This document shows positions 1 to 6,435 of a DNA stretch of 7,538 nt, piece by piece. The notes under the pieces were generated by a model. The model worked only from the letters and a program-made list of their open reading frames with translations. It had not been told where the DNA came from and did no database searches. Position 1 is the first letter of the stretch. Each line of letters begins with the position of its first letter. The DNA lies in NCBI GenBank assembly GCA_035630195.1, contig DASQLD010000045.1:1-7538 (forward strand), given 5' to 3'. The DNA is from DASQDN01 sp035630195 (GTDB lineage Bacteria > Acidobacteriota > Terriglobia > Bryobacterales > Bryobacteraceae). A program made the translations under genes and the position numbers.

Positions 1-692
1 GGCAAATCGCCTACGTTGCCGAAAAATATCGAGTGCCCCTGGTAAAGCTCACCGGAGGACAACGAATCGACCTTCTCGGCATTAGAAAGGAGGATTTGCC
101 CAAGGTGTGGGAAGACCTCGGGATGCCGTCCGGCTTTGCCTACGGTAAGAGCTATCGCACTTGCAAGAGTTGCGTCGGAGCCGACTTCTGCCGCTTTGGG
201 CTGGGAGACAGCATGTTACTCGCCAGCAAAATTGAAAATGAGTTTCAGGGTTTCGACAGTCCTCACAAAATGAAATTGGCGACGGCGGGATGCCCTCGCA
301 ACTGTTCCGAAGCGATGGTGAAAGACGTAGGCGCAGTCGCGGTCGAAGGCGGCAAGTGGGAAATCTATATCGGAGGGGCCGCGGGGTCGTCCATTCGCAA
401 AGGCGACATACTCTGCGTGGTCGATACTCACGAGGATGTTTTGAAATACATGGGCCGCTTCATTCAGTATTACCGGGAGAACGCCAAGTACCTCGAACGA
501 ACACACGGTTTTGTGCAGAGACTGGGGATCGACAAGATCCGCGCCGTCGTAATGGAAGACAGCGAAGGAATCGCCGAACGGCTGGATCGGGAGATAGCCG
601 AGTCCAAAGCAGCCTATAAAGATCCGTGGAAAGAGGCATATTCGATTCCGGCAAATAATCAGTTTGCGACTCTGCTGCCGGTGCTGTCATGA
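1..692 (+). CDS. nirB: Nitrite reductase [NAD(P)H] large subunit, C-terminal part (5' end outside window)
   Basis: Cytoplasmic assimilatory-type nitrite reductase, which reduces nitrite to ammonium by six electrons from NAD(P)H using siroheme and a 4Fe-4S cluster. The reading frame is open to the window edge (first full codon at base 3), so the GTG at 33 is internal and not the start. About 229 residues are visible, against roughly 800 or more in a full NirB. The missing part should carry the FAD/NAD domain and the BFD-like 2Fe-2S domain. The visible part begins at the end of the ferredoxin-like half-domain (VPLVKLTGGQRIDLLG) and runs through the siroheme domain. All four cluster/siroheme cysteines are present: CVGADFC (Cys codons at 171 and 189) and CPRNC (291 and 303). 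The stop TGA overlaps the nirD ATG (ATGA), which suggests translational coupling. The family call is secure. Whether the unseen N-terminus is full length cannot be told. Confidence 0.95.
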   Translation, partial: QIAYVAEKYRVPLVKLTGGQRIDLLGIRKEDLPKVWEDLGMPSGFAYGKSYRTCKSCVGADFCRFGLGDSMLLASKIENEFQGFDSPHKMKLATAGCPRNCSEAMVKDVGAVAVEGGKWEIYIGGAAGSSIRKGDILCVVDTHEDVLKYMGRFIQYYRENAKYLERTHGFVQRLGIDKIRAVVMEDSEGIAERLDREIAESKAAYKDPWKEAYSIPANNQFATLLPVLS

Positions 693-1015
693 CACCCGCT
701 ATGACCGAAATCGATCTTGGTCCTGTTGTCGCGATACCACCCGGCGAGGGACGCACAATCGAAGCGCAGGGCCGGAAGATCGCGGTCTTCCACACGCGCG
801 CCGGTGGCGTCTTTGCGGTGCAGGCCGAATGTCCACATCGAGGTGGACCGCTGGCCGACGGATTAGTGGGCGGAACAACGTTGATCTGCCCCTTGCATTC
901 CTGGAAATTTGACTTGGCTACGGGCGCGGCTTTGTTCGGAGACTGCGGACTCAAAACTTATCCTGTCCGCGTGGACGAAACCGGCCGTATTTTCCTCACG
1001 ATCGATAATTCGTAA
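689..1015 (+). CDS. nirD: Nitrite reductase small subunit, Rieske-type
   Basis: A 108-residue partner of NirB with a single Rieske-like ferredoxin domain that fills nearly the whole protein. The 2Fe-2S ligand set is complete: C48-P-H50 in ECPHRGGPL and C67-P-L-H70 in CPLHSW. Some NirD proteins, such as that of E. coli, keep the fold but lack these ligands, so this one is probably a real 2Fe-2S carrier. The start at 689 is chosen because its ATG overlaps the nirB stop. A second ATG at 701 (MTEIDLGP) is an equally good alternative, and neither has a clear Shine-Dalgarno sequence, as expected for coupled translation. It sits directly between nirB and the nitrate transporter, the normal order in assimilatory clusters. 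The stand-alone domain could be confused with a ferredoxin of an aromatic dioxygenase, but the context settles it. Confidence 0.93.
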   Translation: MTPAMTEIDLGPVVAIPPGEGRTIEAQGRKIAVFHTRAGGVFAVQAECPHRGGPLADGLVGGTTLICPLHSWKFDLATGAALFGDCGLKTYPVRVDETGRIFLTIDNS

Positions 1016-1090
1016 TCGTTCATCGACGCAGCATTGCCTCTCGGTACGAGGCGCCCATCCTACGTCCGGATGAAAAGTTGTCCCTCTTCA

Positions 1091-1095
1091 AGGAG
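1091..1095 (+). promoter_or_regulatory. Ribosome binding site of the nitrate transporter
   Basis: AGGAG lies seven bases before the ATG at 1103. It decides the start of the transporter: the frame is open further upstream to 1034, but those extra residues lack an RBS and are not like the family N-terminus. Confidence 0.75.
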
Positions 1096-1102
1096 AAGAA
1101 CA

Positions 1103-2449
1103 ATGGATATTCGCCACAAAGCGACCGCCATCCGGCTACTGGACTTTCACAGCATTCCCATGCGGACCTTCCACATGACATGGGTTGCCTTTTTTCTATG
1201 CTTTTTCGGTTGGTTTGGCATCGCGCCGCTGATGCCGGTGATCCGCGACGAATTGCATCTCACCAAGGAGCAGGTAGGCGCTTCCGCCATCGCTTCCGTG
1301 GCCATCACCATTCTGGTGCGGCTCTTGATGGGTTGGTTATGTGACCGCATCGGACCGCGACGGGCGTACACCTGGCTGCTGGTGCTCGGCTCGTTACCTG
1401 TAATGGGAGTAGGGTTAGCGCACGACTACAATTCCTTCCTGTTTTTCCGGTTGGCAATCGGCGCGATCGGCGCCTCCTTCGTAATCACCTCCTATCACAC
1501 GTCGGTCATGTTCGCTCCCAATGTTGTTGGCACTGCAAACGCCACGACCGCGGGCTGGGGCAACCTGGGCGGAGGAGTCACGCAGTTTGCGATGCCGCTG
1601 CTTTTCAGCGCCTTTATGAGCTACGGCGCTGGAACCTGGTGGAGTTGGAGACTCGCCATGGTTGTGGCCGGCGCAGCCCTCTTCATTACTGGTATTGCAT
1701 ACTATTTCCTTACCCAGGACACTCCCGATGGCGATTTCAAAAAGCTTCGCGCCGACCGGGCAAACAGCGCCGCAGCGCGTACGCCAACGGCATTCTGGAA
1801 AGTTTGCCGCGACCGGCGTGTCTGGGCGCTATCGGTCCTCTATGCTGCCTCGTTCGGCATGGAGTTGACACTCGATAACTTCGCGGTCCTCTACTTCACC
1901 GATTATTTCTCCCTGTCTCTCGGCATGGCCGGAGTCGTCGCCAGCACGTTCGGACTCATGAACCTTTTCGCCCGAGCGCTCGGCGGCATTGTCAGCGACA
2001 AATGCAACCAACGATGGGGACTCCGCGGACGAGCCACGTTGTTGGGGCTCACCATCGCCGCCGAAGGGCTCGCCATGATGATGTTCTCGCGAGTGCAGGA
2101 ACTTCACCTGGCGATCGCGGCCATGATGTTCACGGGTTTATTCGTGAAAATGGCGAATGGAGCTAACTACGCCGTCGTGCCGTTCATCAACAAACGCGCT
2201 ATCGGCGCAGTCGCCGGAATCGTCGGCGCCGGCGGGAACGTAGGCGCGGTCATGGCCGGATTCCTGTTCAAGACATCGAGCCTCACTTACCCGCAGGCCT
2301 TCTTGATTTTGGGCGGGGTGATTTTTGTGGCTTCACTGTCCGCATTCGCAGTGCGATTTTCGGAAATGGACGAGGAAGCCGCTCGCGAGGAGATGGCGGC
2401 GCGTCTCAAGGTGTCCCGGATGCCGGCTCCAGTCGAAGTGAGCGCCTAG
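1103..2449 (+). CDS. narK: Nitrate/nitrite transporter, NNP (NarK/NasA) family of the major facilitator superfamily
   Basis: Inner-membrane carrier of 448 residues, a normal size for bacterial NNP proteins with 12 membrane helices. It would bring nitrate and/or nitrite into the cell for the adjacent NirBD. Visible family signatures: GWGNLGGGVTQF at residues 151-162 (NNP motif of helix 5) and GIVGAGGNVGAV at 372-383 (second NNP motif, helix 11). Arg73 in LVRLLMG and Arg291 in LFARALGG sit where the family has its two substrate-binding arginines (helices 2 and 8); this placement is by eye. A typical MFS loop 2-3 motif is present (GWLCDRIGPRR, 77-87). The start at 1103 is preferred over the longer frame because of its good RBS. 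An 87-base gap separates it from nirD, so co-transcription is likely. The symbol narK follows the family; nasA would suit the assimilatory context equally well. Export versus import cannot be read from sequence. The 3' end touches the opposite-strand gene. Confidence 0.93.
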   Translation: MDIRHKATAIRLLDFHSIPMRTFHMTWVAFFLCFFGWFGIAPLMPVIRDELHLTKEQVGASAIASVAITILVRLLMGWLCDRIGPRRAYTWLLVLGSLPVMGVGLAHDYNSFLFFRLAIGAIGASFVITSYHTSVMFAPNVVGTANATTAGWGNLGGGVTQFAMPLLFSAFMSYGAGTWWSWRLAMVVAGAALFITGIAYYFLTQDTPDGDFKKLRADRANSAAARTPTAFWKVCRDRRVWALSVLYAASFGMELTLDNFAVLYFTDYFSLSLGMAGVVASTFGLMNLFARALGGIVSDKCNQRWGLRGRATLLGLTIAAEGLAMMMFSRVQELHLAIAAMMFTGLFVKMANGANYAVVPFINKRAIGAVAGIVGAGGNVGAVMAGFLFKTSSLTYPQAFLILGGVIFVASLSAFAVRFSEMDEEAAREEMAARLKVSRMPAPVEVSA

Positions 2450-3309
2450 AAGCGGCCCTCGATACCAATACCACCCAGGAACGATCCCCTGAGATCGATC
2501 AGTGTACGCGACTCTGCGCTCTGGCTCGTCCAGTCAATGGTGCCCTTAAAGTCACCTTGGCCGAACAAGCCCAACTGCGGCACCAATGCTCCAGGTTTGT
2601 CGATCAGCTTAAGCACGTAACGAGCGTTGCCCGAAGCCCCAACAGCGAACTGGACGGGCGGACCAATGGACTTTAAGTCGAATACAGGACTGACACCCCA
2701 CTGGAACCCGAAGGTCATCGGCGCGACCGGGTCTAACTCGAGCGGACCGACTTTCTTGACGGGTTTCGGTACAGCCCCAAGAATGGATGCTCGGAAGGGA
2801 AACGTCGGCGGTAGTTGATCCAACAGCCGCATGATCTCGAGGAAGCTGGCTGTGGCCGGATCCACCGGATCGTTCCGCACCGGAGCCGTCAAAACGAAGG
2901 TGACCGTCTGGCCCGCCGGTGTCAGTGCCGGTACCCGTGAAAATGAATCGGGAGGCAGCAAGAACGGAGTCACCAGAGGCGGCGTCAACGGCGGCAGCGT
3001 CAAAGGCGGGATCAAACGCGGCGGTTGAATACCAAGGCGGGGACCAGTCGGCGTTGCCTGCCTCGGCGTCAGCAGGAGCGTAACGGGGAGTTGCTCCTCC
3101 TCGAAGAGCTTGCCCATCGTCACCGGCCCGACGACACCGTCCGGCTTTAACTGATTCGCCTTCTGGAACTCGACCACTCTAGCGTGGCTGAGCGGCCCAA
3201 AATCTCCGTCCACCTTTAATGGCGTAAGTCGCCGGATGTGGAAGTTCAGTACATCCTGGACGGCTCGTACATCCGCGCCCTTCGTGCCTAGTTTGATTAA
3301 CCGGCCCAT
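2446..3309 (-). CDS. Peptidoglycan-binding (PG_binding_1) domain protein with proline-rich linker and beta-rich C-terminus
   Basis: A protein of 287 residues. Residues 5-70 form one PG_binding_1 domain: the conserved pattern VDGDFGPLSHARVVEFQ (33-49) and PDGVVGPVTMGKLF (56-69) is clear. This module binds peptidoglycan and usually targets a second domain to the wall. Residues about 83-121 are a proline-rich spacer with PPLTLPPLTPP-like repeats. Residues about 135-287 match no family I recognise. They have alternating beta-like segments and end in GGIGIEGRF, a terminal Phe as in many outer-membrane beta proteins, though one feature does not prove that. No catalytic domain and no N-terminal signal peptide are seen. 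The start at 3309 is chosen because GGAGG lies six bases upstream; the frame could extend to 3357, but those residues are not signal-like. The gene converges on the nitrate transporter, so functional linkage is unlikely. Role: putative cell-wall-associated protein, function unknown. Confidence 0.85.
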   Translation of the reverse strand: MGRLIKLGTKGADVRAVQDVLNFHIRRLTPLKVDGDFGPLSHARVVEFQKANQLKPDGVVGPVTMGKLFEEEQLPVTLLLTPRQATPTGPRLGIQPPRLIPPLTLPPLTPPLVTPFLLPPDSFSRVPALTPAGQTVTFVLTAPVRNDPVDPATASFLEIMRLLDQLPPTFPFRASILGAVPKPVKKVGPLELDPVAPMTFGFQWGVSPVFDLKSIGPPVQFAVGASGNARYVLKLIDKPGALVPQLGLFGQGDFKGTIDWTSQSAESRTLIDLRGSFLGGIGIEGRF

Positions 3310-3568
3310 GAAGTCCCTCCGTTTACTAGGGCGGAAACAAGAGCGGCTTCCCGTCACTTACGGGTCAATACCCCGGTTAAATCCATCGTCGCCACAGCAT
3401 CTGGTCACAATGCCGGCGCTTGTAGGAGCAGGAGCCGAAGCCGGATCTCCGGCATATCGGTCCCCTCACCTCTTCAGGAAACGAACGGAAACCGGATTCG
3501 TCATCGCCATATGCCAGCCTGCTGGAAGTGGGGAAAGGTGCGCTTGGGAGCATTGGATCGGAGTATGA
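3310..3568. other. Intergenic region between divergent units
   Basis: This 259-base stretch separates the minus-strand peptidoglycan-binding gene from the plus-strand relic. It should hold the promoter of the former. I see no convincing -35/-10 pair. Two small inverted repeats are present: CCCGT-5-ACGGG (3350-3364) and GCCGGA-2-TCCGGC (3440-3453). Neither has a T-run, so neither is a terminator, and both may be chance in GC-rich DNA. Open frames crossing the region read as low-complexity, unlike real proteins. Confidence 0.5.
3316..3320 (-). promoter_or_regulatory. Ribosome binding site of the peptidoglycan-binding protein
   Basis: On the minus strand GGAGG is followed by six bases and then the ATG at 3309. 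It favours that start over the longer open frame beginning at 3357. Confidence 0.75.
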
Positions 3569-4764
3569 GTGAGGTTGGGTCCACCAAGCCGCCTTGCGCT
3601 GAGTATTGTGGTGAGTATTGTGGTGAGTGTTGCGTTCGACTATGGGGAGACGGATGACGATTATCGACGAACGGCGAATTGGCGGGAGTTGGCGAAGCAG
3701 CACGGCGGGATACGCGAGGACTGTAAGGACCAGGGAAAGGCGGCGTGAGTACGCGAAGCTCGAGGCGGACGGATTCTACTGGACGGCATCAGAAAGCGAT
3801 CCAACCCTGTTGGTCACAGATGACGGCAAAGTCTATATCGGCGGCATGACCACGTCTTCCGAATTCCCTAGTGCCAGAGCTGCACAGTATGGCGCGAGCG
3901 GTCGGCAGGACGGCTTTGTCACCATGATCCGACCCCGGGGAGCGGAAGCAGCAGCCTACAATCGGTGCTGATCGGTGGACGGGGAAACGACAGAGTTTCT
4001 GATCTGGACCTGGATGATTCCGGCGGTCTCGTACTCGGTGGCGTCACTGACTCCAGCGACTTTCCCGTCGAGAACGCCTTCCAATCCAAACTGGCGGGAA
4101 ACAACGACGGATTCGTGGCTAGACTGAGCACCTCCACTTGGAACATCTCCTTCGCGACCTACGTCGGAGGCTCGCAACTTGATGCAATTTGGGGGGGGCG
4201 CGCCCACTCGGCAGGAAAAATAGTTGTCTCGGGTTCAAGTGAATCAAACGACCTTCGAACTTTGCAGCGTATATCGGCGAGACCCTCGGCAAAGAGTGCC
4301 GCCTTCGTTGCGAGTATGACATCGGACGGACAACAGCCGGGATGGTTGAGTTTCTACGCGGGAACTGGCGAAACTTACGGCGGTGGCATGGAGCTCGACC
4401 AAGGGGGGTGAGTCTGGTTCATAGGCATAACGCAGGCGGCCGACTTGCCTACTCGAAGCCCGCACCAGTTGTCTTTTGGCGGAGGCGACTCCAATGGTTT
4501 CCTTGCGGCACTATCGCCGGACGGCCAAAGCCTGTGCTACTCGACATATTTTGGAGGCCAAGGGCACGATGCGTTAAAAGGAATCGCCGTATCAGGCAGC
4601 AAGGTCTATGCATCCGGCATGTTCTCTTCTCACTCCCTGATACCAAAACATCTACAGATTCAGCCTCGTTTTGGTGGTGGAAAGTTCGATGCGGTTCTAC
4701 TCGGCGTGGAAGCAACTGGACGCCTCAGCTGCCGATAATATTGGGGCGCAATGATGCGATCTTG
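3569..4764 (+). pseudogene. Decayed SBBP-repeat (beta-propeller) protein gene, several frames
   Basis: Translated pieces carry the SBBP repeat pattern (NGxVYVTGxTxSxDFP ... GGxDGFVAKL ... YSTYLGG), typical of large secreted propeller proteins in Acidobacteria and relatives. About five blades of roughly 190-210 bases can be followed. Blade 1 has DGKVYIGGMTTSSEFPS and ends in frame 0 at about 3959. Blade 2 (LIGGRGNDRVSDLDLDDSG, GGVTDSSDFPVENAFQ, NDGFVARLS) is in frame 2 from 3962. Blade 3 (GKIVVSGSSESNDL) is weaker. Blade 4 (VWFIGITQAADLPT, SNGFLAALSPDGQ, YSTYFGG) follows an in-frame TGA at 4409-4411. Blade 5 (GIAVSGSKVYASGMFSS, GGGKFDAVLLG) ends at the TAA at 4736, and the next blade start (ILGRNDAIL) is in frame 1. 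The two later frame changes each fit a one-base deletion. The possible 5' end is the GTG at 3569, with GGAG five bases upstream and a hydrophobic N-terminus, in frame 2 until TGA 3746; its link to the blades is inferred. Sequencing errors could mimic some lesions. An intact homologue would have been secreted or surface-located. Confidence 0.75.
3601..3636. repeat. Short tandem repeat, 12-base unit, two perfect copies plus one diverged
   Basis: GAGTATTGTGGT occurs at 3601-3612 and again at 3613-3624, followed by a diverged third copy GAGTGTTGCGTT (3625-3636). The unit is a multiple of three, so it repeats a peptide in each frame. In the frame of the GTG at 3569 it doubles SIVV inside a hydrophobic, signal-peptide-like stretch. 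Confidence 0.8.
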
Positions 4765-5022
4765 CCGGAAGAACGGCCTGACGTGAACTGGAGTACGAAA
4801 AACTGCAAAGCACTTGCGGCATCTTCTCGGCAAGCTCCCTTGCGTCCTGGATATCCCACTCCGCTTTTTCGCGGTAGAGGTTCGCAGCGTAGACTTCGGT
4901 GCCCGCAAACTCACCGTCGATGCGTCCGGCTGATCGAGACACAATTAGTGCCCGATTCGAATTCCGGGTAAATTTGCGGCCAACCCGTGAGAAACCCGTG
5001 TTTGCTACGACTACCTTGAAGT
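4765..5022. other. Unassigned stretch after the propeller relic
   Basis: No intact gene can be supported in these 258 bases. The plus-strand frame open through here reads as arginine/proline-rich shadow sequence. On the minus strand, a frame starting at GTG 4942 reads plausibly for about 40 residues (EFAGTEVYAANLYREKAEW, ARELAEKMPQVL) and then runs antisense into the relic. It could be a remnant of another gene or a chance frame. The upstream region of the sigma factor gene (last ~80 bases) shows no clear promoter. Confidence 0.4.
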
Positions 5023-5565
5023 GTGGGACGAGCTGACTCCAATGAGCATGGCCAGACGCGGCAGGACGATCTGTATGAACAGGCGGTCAGTCAGTTTGGG
5101 ACGTCCCTCACCAGGCTCCTTCGCGCCTATGAAGCGGATGAAGAGAAGCGCCGCGACCTCAACCAGGAAATTCACTTTCAGTTGTGGCGGAGTCTGGCTG
5201 CTTTCGATGAGCGCTGTTCGCTGAGAACGTGGGTCTTTAGAGTCGCTCACAATACCGCAGCCTCATATGTTGCAAGAGAGAGACGAACCTCAACACGACT
5301 AACGACCCTCGAAGAAATGGAACGACCATCTTGCGAATTGAACCAGGAGATAAAAGCCCACCAGAGCCGTCAATTGGAAAGGCTCGCGATCTTAATCCAG
5401 CAGCTCAAGCCGTTAGATCGGCAAGTCATTGTCTTCTATCTGGAGGAGCTGGATGCCCGCTCCATTGCGGAGATCACCGGCCTTTCCGCAACGAGCGTCG
5501 CGATGAAGATCCACCGAATCAAAAGGATTCTAGGGCAGCAGTTTCAGGAGGCGCCGTCGTCATGA
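5023..5565 (+). CDS. RNA polymerase ECF-type sigma factor (sigma-70 family)
   Basis: A 180-residue alternative sigma factor that would direct RNA polymerase to a small regulon in the cytoplasm. Region 2 lies at about residues 18-88 (DLYEQAVSQFG, QEIHFQLWRSLAAFDERC, LRTWVFRVAHN). Region 4 lies at about 115-172, with a helix-turn-helix in RSIAEITGLSATSVAMKIHR (146-165). There is no region 1.1 or 3, as in the ECF group. The start is the GTG at 5023: an in-frame TGA at 5017-5019 blocks extension, and no ATG precedes region 2. The RBS is weak. The stop TGA (5563-5565) overlaps the ATG of the following membrane protein, so the two are co-translated. ECF genes usually sit with their regulator, and the next gene is the obvious candidate, but it lacks the zinc-binding anti-sigma motif. 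The target promoters are unknown. Confidence 0.92.
   Translation: MGRADSNEHGQTRQDDLYEQAVSQFGTSLTRLLRAYEADEEKRRDLNQEIHFQLWRSLAAFDERCSLRTWVFRVAHNTAASYVARERRTSTRLTTLEEMERPSCELNQEIKAHQSRQLERLAILIQQLKPLDRQVIVFYLEELDARSIAEITGLSATSVAMKIHRIKRILGQQFQEAPSS
5546..5551 (+). promoter_or_regulatory. Ribosome binding site of the sigma-partner membrane protein
   Basis: AGGAGG, inside the 3' end of the sigma factor gene, ends ten bases before the ATG at 5562. It supports that start over the in-frame upstream extension and over the second ATG at 5565. Confidence 0.7.
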
Positions 5566-6140
5566 TGGATAAGAATTCAAAGAGTGATCCCAAAGCAGTA
5601 TGGCAGAACCAACCGGCAGAAGAAGTTAAGATGACAGCTCAGCTCCTCCGAAGACAATCCAATCAGTTGCGCCAAGAAAGGCGAAATGGCCCGCTAATCA
5701 TCGCAGGCGTAGTGCTCTTCATTGCCCTGTTGTCCTACTGGAAGTTCCAGTTAGAACGCAGCTTCTGGTACGACGTCGGGTTATTCGGCGCCGCGGCCTG
5801 GGCCATAACTTCAATAGTCGTGCTCCGCAAAAGGATTTGGCCGCCCCCCATACCGCTGGATGCGTTTACAGCTAGCAGCGTCGATTTTTATCGATCGGAG
5901 CTCATCGAAGCCCGTTCACACATGAAGGCGATGTGGGCGTGGAGCGCGCCGGCGTTTCTTGCGTTGGGCCTGTTGGCAGTCCGGTTGGCCACTAAAGCAC
6001 TGGGCGAGAGCATCCCCCTGATCAATGTGGCCCCTTTCGCTGTCCTAACAATCGTCTGGGCTGGGATGTTCGCGATCAAGACAAGATCCAGACTTCGGGA
6101 GTTGGAAGCAGAAATTCGACAGTTGGACGCGGCGGACTAA
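5562..6140 (+). CDS. Four-helix membrane protein paired with the ECF sigma factor, possible sigma regulator
   Basis: A 192-residue protein. Residues 1-42 form a charged cytoplasmic-type N-terminus (AVWQNQPAEEVKMTAQLLRR). Four hydrophobic helices follow at about 43-60 (PLIIAGVVLFIALLSYW), 69-88, 124-142 (MWAWSAPAFLALGLLAVRLA) and 153-172. A short helical charged tail (RSRLRELEAEIRQLDAAD) suggests a coiled coil. The order soluble N-terminus, helix pair, central soluble stretch (SVDFYRSELIEARSHMK), helix pair matches, from memory, uncharacterised membrane proteins often found directly after ECF sigma genes in Acidobacteria. Its start overlaps the sigma stop (ATGA). By position it could hold the sigma factor at the membrane, with residues 1-42 as the contact, but no known anti-sigma motif (such as HxxxCxxC) is present. 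This role is inference. The frame is open upstream to 5331 inside the sigma gene, but that part is a shadow. Confidence 0.8.
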   Translation: MMDKNSKSDPKAVWQNQPAEEVKMTAQLLRRQSNQLRQERRNGPLIIAGVVLFIALLSYWKFQLERSFWYDVGLFGAAAWAITSIVVLRKRIWPPPIPLDAFTASSVDFYRSELIEARSHMKAMWAWSAPAFLALGLLAVRLATKALGESIPLINVAPFAVLTIVWAGMFAIKTRSRLRELEAEIRQLDAAD

Positions 6141-6183
6141 CAGCAGTCCGGTTCGACTCGATTTGCTAAAGTCAGACAACAAC

Positions 6184-6189
6184 GGGAGG
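6184..6189 (+). promoter_or_regulatory. Strong ribosome binding site ahead of ATG 6195
   Basis: GGGAGG is five bases before the ATG at 6195, the best-placed RBS in this part of the window. That ATG opens frame 0, whereas the protein-like reading of the next 200 bases is in frame 1 (from 6220). The conflict points to a one-base indel, or to a different start. Confidence 0.6.
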
Positions 6190-6219
6190 CCACAATGACG
6201 CGGAGATTCTTCGACACTG

Positions 6220-6435
6220 GTGGCAAGTCAGATGCTTTTTGCCGCCGGCCCATCTACCGACGAGATTCGCAAAGTTCTTGTCGAGCGTATGGAAAGAGCA
6301 GGCAAGTGGGACGCGCTGGAACACTGCGTCTGCCTGGTCGTTTCAAACAGAACAAGCAAGTCGGTTCAACTTCAATATCAGAGGGCCACTACCCTGCAAG
6401 AAGCTGCCAATGACGCCATGGTTTATTGCCACTGA
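6220..6435 (+). CDS. Small hypothetical protein, start uncertain or frameshifted
   Basis: A 71-residue protein of no family I recognise. It reads naturally: FAAGPSTDEIRKVLVERMER, then KWDALEHCVCLVVSNRTSKS and ATTLQEAANDAMVYCH, an amphipathic helix followed by beta-like and helical parts. It has no signal peptide or membrane segment. The GTG at 6220 is the start that gives this frame; ATG 6229 is an alternative, and neither has a well-spaced RBS. The strong RBS upstream serves ATG 6195 in another frame, whose 72-residue product (rich in Arg, Ser and Gln) looks like a shadow. The true gene may therefore run from 6195 with a one-base indel before about 6225. Its 3' end overlaps the next gene by 26 bases, consistent with a co-translated pair. 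Confidence 0.5.
   Translation: MASQMLFAAGPSTDEIRKVLVERMERAGKWDALEHCVCLVVSNRTSKSVQLQYQRATTLQEAANDAMVYCH

Noticed and set aside
290..619. Arginine-rich plus-strand frame inside nirB
   Set aside because: A +1-type shadow of a strongly conserved coding sequence.
460..954. Long minus-strand open frame across nirB and nirD
   Set aside because: It is antisense to two securely identified genes, has low-complexity Pro/Arg/Ser composition, and matches no family.
1036..1052. Hairpin GCCTC-7-GAGGC between nirD and the transporter
   Set aside because: The stem is only five pairs and no T-run follows, so it is neither a convincing terminator nor an attenuator.
2627..3028. Two plus-strand frames opposite the peptidoglycan-binding gene
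   Set aside because: Their Gly/Thr/Lys-rich sequence is the complement of the Pro-rich linker and C-terminal domain; the minus strand carries the recognised domain.
3601..3636. CRISPR-like repeat
   Set aside because: A simple 12-base tandem duplication with no spacers and no cas genes nearby.
3377..3703. Minus-strand frame with a THHNTHHNT repeat
   Set aside because: The peptide repeat only reflects the 12-base tandem repeat read backwards; there is no RBS and no family likeness.
3950..4420. Programmed frameshifting or stop readthrough in the propeller gene
   Set aside because: There are several lesions of different kinds, with no slippery heptamer or stem-loop at the shift sites; decay or sequence error is simpler.
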